Made by a program: the position numbers and the translations under genes
The notes under the pieces: model-generated
Told to the model about the DNA's origin: nothing
Seen by the model: the letters and a program-made list of their open reading frames with translations, nothing else
Databases searched by the model: none
Source of the DNA: an uncultured Alcaligenaceae bacterium
GTDB taxonomy: Bacteria > Pseudomonadota > Gammaproteobacteria > Burkholderiales > Burkholderiaceae_B
DNA length: 7,379 nt
Assembly: GCA_937897265.1 (NCBI GenBank)
Contig: CALCPT010000389.1
Coordinates: forward strand, 1-7,379
Reading direction: 5' to 3'
In this document: positions 5,130-7,379 of the stretch, in pieces
How positions within the stretch are numbered: the stretch's first letter is position 1
Layout: each line of letters begins with the position of its first letter

Positions 5130-7252
5130 TCGACAAACTTAACGCACCTCAGCGCGAGGCGGTCACACTAGCGGCACAGCATGCGTTGGTACTGGCGGGG
5201 GCGGGTAGCGGTAAAACGCGTGTGCTCACCACACGGATGGCTTGGCTGATTCAAACGGGCCAAGTCAGCCCACAAGGTCTGCTCGCAGTCACCTTTACCA
5301 ATAAAGCCGCGCGTGAAATGCTTGCGAGGGTGTCTGCAATCTTGCCGATTGATCCGCGCGGCTTGTGGATCGGTACGTTTCACGGCCTATGTAATCGCAT
5401 GCTCAGGGCGCATCATCGCGATGCGGGTTTGCCTCAAGCCTTTCAGATTTTAGATACAGCAGATCAACTCGCTGCGATCAAGCGCTTATTAAAAGCAAAC
5501 GCGATCGACGACGAAAAATATCCTCCGCGCGATGTACAACGTTTTATCAACGGTGCAAAAGAAGAGGGTCAGCGTCCAGGCGATGTTGAAGCGTTTGATA
5601 GTTTTCGTCGACGCATGATAGAGATCTACACCCTGTACGAGACGCAATGCCAGCGCGAGGGGGTGGTTGATTTTCCTGAGTTGTTACTGCGTGCGTACGA
5701 ACTACTGTCGCGCAATGAACCTATTCGCTCGCACTATCAGCGCCGGTTCCGGCACGTTTTGGTTGATGAGTTTCAAGACACCAACACCTTGCAATATAAA
5801 TGGCTCACGTTGTTAGCCGGTGGTGGCGCCATCATGTTTGCGGTGGGCGATGACGATCAATCGATCTACGCGTTTCGCGGTGCGAATGTTGGCAACATGG
5901 CTGACTTTGAGCGCGACTACGCGCATGGCACAGTCATTCGCCTTGAACAAAACTATCGCTCGTTTGGCCACATCCTTGATGCTGCGAATGCGCTGATTAG
6001 TCATAACGATGGGCGTTTAGGTAAAAATCTTTGGACCGAGCAAGGTGAGGGCGAGCAGATTAGGGTGGTTGAACAACCAACCGATTTGCTTGAGGCACGC
6101 TGGCTTGTGGATGAGGTTAGGGGGCTGATCTCTGATGGGCGTGATCGCAGCCAGATCGCCGTGCTCTATCGCAGTAACGCTCAGTCGCGCGTGATTGAGC
6201 ATGGTTTATTTTCAGCGGGCGTACCCTACAAGGTTTACGGTGGTTTGCGCTTTTTTGAGCGCCAAGAGGTTAAGCACGCACTCGCATATTTGCGTTTGAT
6301 GGCTAATGCCAATGACGATACTTCGTTTATGAGGGTGGTGAATTTTCCGCCGCGAGGGATCGGCGCACGCACGCTTGAGCAACTTGGCGATCAGGCCAAG
6401 GCCTTCGACACAAGCCTGGCAGGCGCCGTGGCGCGAGTCCCCGGCAAAGGTGGCTCAAACCTTGCTCAGTTTGTGTTGATGATTCAACGCCTAGCTCAAG
6501 AAACGCGTGACTTACCCTTGCCAGAAATGGTCGAGCATGTGATTGCGCAAAGCGGTTTGATCGAACATTATCAACAAGATCGCGAATGCGCTGATCGAAT
6601 TGAAAACTTGAACGAGCTCGTGTCTGCCGCTGCGGCCTTCGCCTCTGAGGCAAACGTTTCGGGGTTGCCTGCAGGTGTTGTCATCGCATCCGAGACTCAA
6701 GGCGGTGCCCTCGATGCAACGATCGCCGAGTCAGACCTGCGACAACCCTCAGCCCAGGTGGTAGGCGTTGATCTTCAAGGTGCAAGCGCGGGCCTCTCAG
6801 ACGGCTCATTTGCCTCGACGGAAGCTGGTTACGGTGGCTTGTCACCTTTGACAGCGTTTCTGTCGCATGCCTCGCTGGAAGCAGGGGATAATCAGGCGCA
6901 GGCCGGTCAAGACGCCGTGCAACTGATGACGGTGCACGCCGCTAAGGGGCTTGAGTTTGATGCCGTCTTTATTACCGGCTTAGAAGAGGGGCTGTTTCCG
7001 CACGAAAACAGTATCCTCGAACAATCGGGGCTCGAAGAAGAGCGCCGTTTGATGTATGTGGCGATTACGCGTGCACGCGAGCGGCTTTACTTTAGTTTGG
7101 CCCAAAGTCGTATGTTGCACGGTCAAACGCGGTACAACTTGCGTTCACGCTTTTTTGATGAAATAATTCCCAAAACTACCTTTTTGTTATTTGGCATGAA
7201 ACGAAGTGGAGCAAAATCGCCTGAACGCTCATCGTCATATTCGAGCAAATAA
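5126..7252 (+). CDS. uvrD: UvrD-type DNA helicase (helicase II), chimeric/truncated C-terminus
   Basis: A superfamily 1A 3'-5' DNA helicase acting in nucleotide-excision and mismatch repair. Seen: Q-motif LNAPQREAV (5-13), Walker A GAGSGKT (25-31), Ia VTFTNKAA (55-62), II VDEFQD (213-218), III GDDDQSIYAFRGA (241-253), IV IRLEQNYRS (271-279), V QLMTVHAAKGLEF (599-611) and VI EEERRLMYVAITRARERL (637-654). The helicase core is therefore complete. A roughly 60-residue Ala/Ser/Gly-rich insertion sits at about 511-570, in the 2B region before motif V. Family likeness holds through RSRFFDEI (673-680); the last 28 residues (681-708) match no UvrD feature I know and are read antisense to a methionine-synthase-like gene. 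The usual C-terminal linker and Tudor-like domain, about 90 residues in E. coli, are absent. The start overlaps the desaturase stop (ATGA), with no strong ribosome site, so coupling is likely. Whether the native gene is truncated or the contig is chimeric is open. Confidence 0.93.
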   Translation: MIDKLNAPQREAVTLAAQHALVLAGAGSGKTRVLTTRMAWLIQTGQVSPQGLLAVTFTNKAAREMLARVSAILPIDPRGLWIGTFHGLCNRMLRAHHRDAGLPQAFQILDTADQLAAIKRLLKANAIDDEKYPPRDVQRFINGAKEEGQRPGDVEAFDSFRRRMIEIYTLYETQCQREGVVDFPELLLRAYELLSRNEPIRSHYQRRFRHVLVDEFQDTNTLQYKWLTLLAGGGAIMFAVGDDDQSIYAFRGANVGNMADFERDYAHGTVIRLEQNYRSFGHILDAANALISHNDGRLGKNLWTEQGEGEQIRVVEQPTDLLEARWLVDEVRGLISDGRDRSQIAVLYRSNAQSRVIEHGLFSAGVPYKVYGGLRFFERQEVKHALAYLRLMANANDDTSFMRVVNFPPRGIGARTLEQLGDQAKAFDTSLAGAVARVPGKGGSNLAQFVLMIQRLAQETRDLPLPEMVEHVIAQSGLIEHYQQDRECADRIENLNELVSAAAAFASEANVSGLPAGVVIASETQGGALDATIAESDLRQPSAQVVGVDLQGASAGLSDGSFASTEAGYGGLSPLTAFLSHASLEAGDNQAQAGQDAVQLMTVHAAKGLEFDAVFITGLEEGLFPHENSILEQSGLEEERRLMYVAITRARERLYFSLAQSRMLHGQTRYNLRSRFFDEIIPKTTFLLFGMKRSGAKSPERSSSYSSK

Positions 7253-7379
7253 CGGTCAACATTGATTTCGTTGAAAAGAATTTCGGCAACTGGCTCATAA
7301 CCACCTTCGGCAAACCATGTACTGCGGTAATTTCCTCGGCAAAGATGAATCCCTACCATCAAATCAGCAGGGCGGTTAT
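7123..7379 (-). CDS. Fragment of cobalamin-independent methionine-synthase-like protein (5-methyltetrahydropteroyltriglutamate-homocysteine methyltransferase family)
   Basis: The minus frame is open from the window edge and reads NRPADLMVGIHLCRGN, then STWFAEGGYEPVAE, LLEYDDERSGDFAPLRF and NKKVVLGIISSK. This is the C-terminal zinc/catalytic barrel of the MetE-related family, which transfers a methyl group to homocysteine or a similar thiol. H and C of HLC, and probably E in LLEYDDE, correspond to three of the four MetE zinc ligands (E. coli H641, C643, E665). The fourth, the cysteine usually found in a later QCGF-type segment, is missing because homology ends at about 7150-7152. The last eight codons to the TGA at 7123-7125 are antisense uvrD, not native. 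About 60 C-terminal residues are lost. The first codons of the gene lie beyond the right edge. GC is about 42%, well below the rest of the window. It could be a broken gene or an assembly artefact. Confidence 0.85.
   Translation of the reverse strand, partial: NRPADLMVGIHLCRGNYRSTWFAEGGYEPVAEILFNEINVDRYLLEYDDERSGDFAPLRFMPNNKKVVLGIISSKKRERKLYRV
7151..7164. other. Junction between uvrD and a methionine-synthase-like fragment at shared A/T-rich word
   Basis: TTTTTTGATGAAAT fits both genes. On the plus strand it encodes the UvrD residues FFDEI; on the minus strand it encodes the ISSK(K) of the methionine-synthase-like protein. Left of it only the UvrD frame makes family sense; right of it only the minus-strand frame does. 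This is what a join at about 10-14 bases of microhomology looks like, whether made in a cell or in assembly. Confidence 0.75.

Noticed and set aside
7123..7252. A genuine convergent gene overlap of about 130 bases
   Set aside because: In the overlap only one frame at a time matches its family: UvrD up to about 7164 and the methionine-synthase-like protein after about 7150. A true overlap would need both to match throughout.
7151..7379. Insertion sequence or phage attachment site as cause of the right-end junction
   Set aside because: No transposase, terminal inverted repeat or target duplication is visible; the DNA right of the junction is an ordinary metabolic gene fragment.

Overview
The window reads as core chromosome of a beta-proteobacterium, most likely order Burkholderiales and near the Alcaligenaceae (Bordetella/Achromobacter side). 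This placement rests on protein flavour (the desaturase, the RsmB/NOP-type methyltransferase with long charged tails, and the UvrD motif V/VI region), on moderate-to-high GC and on gene order. It is inference from memory, not a search result.

Layout. Bases 1-850 (minus) hold most of ribF, the bifunctional riboflavin kinase/FAD synthetase, which runs off the left edge. A 44-base gap separates it from three tightly packed plus-strand units. purN (895-1560, GAR transformylase) overlaps by ATGA a 752-residue RsmB/NOP-family rRNA cytosine-C5 methyltransferase (1557-3815) with unusually long low-complexity ends. A 102-base leader with two candidate stem-loops (3816-3917) precedes a membrane acyl desaturase (3918-5129). 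The desaturase in turn overlaps by ATGA a UvrD-type DNA helicase (5126-7252).

The right end is abnormal. At about 7151-7164 the uvrD reading frame leaves the family consensus. From there to the window end, the minus strand encodes a well-conserved piece of a cobalamin-independent methionine-synthase-like protein, whose own 3' end is missing. Both genes break at the same A/T-rich word, and GC drops from about 56% to about 42%. This is either a real deletion/rearrangement at microhomology or a chimeric assembly join. The helicase tail and the methionine synthase fragment should not be read as a normal locus until that is settled.

Working together: the left-hand genes are housekeeping (flavin cofactors, purines, rRNA modification), followed by membrane lipid unsaturation and DNA repair. 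I see no phage, insertion sequence, CRISPR, tRNA, rRNA or dedicated defence system, and no new multi-gene system. The points worth following are the junction, the desaturase leader, the hexapeptide-repeat tail of the methyltransferase, the C-terminal domain of the desaturase, and an insertion in the helicase. There is no gene-free stretch longer than 300 bases.
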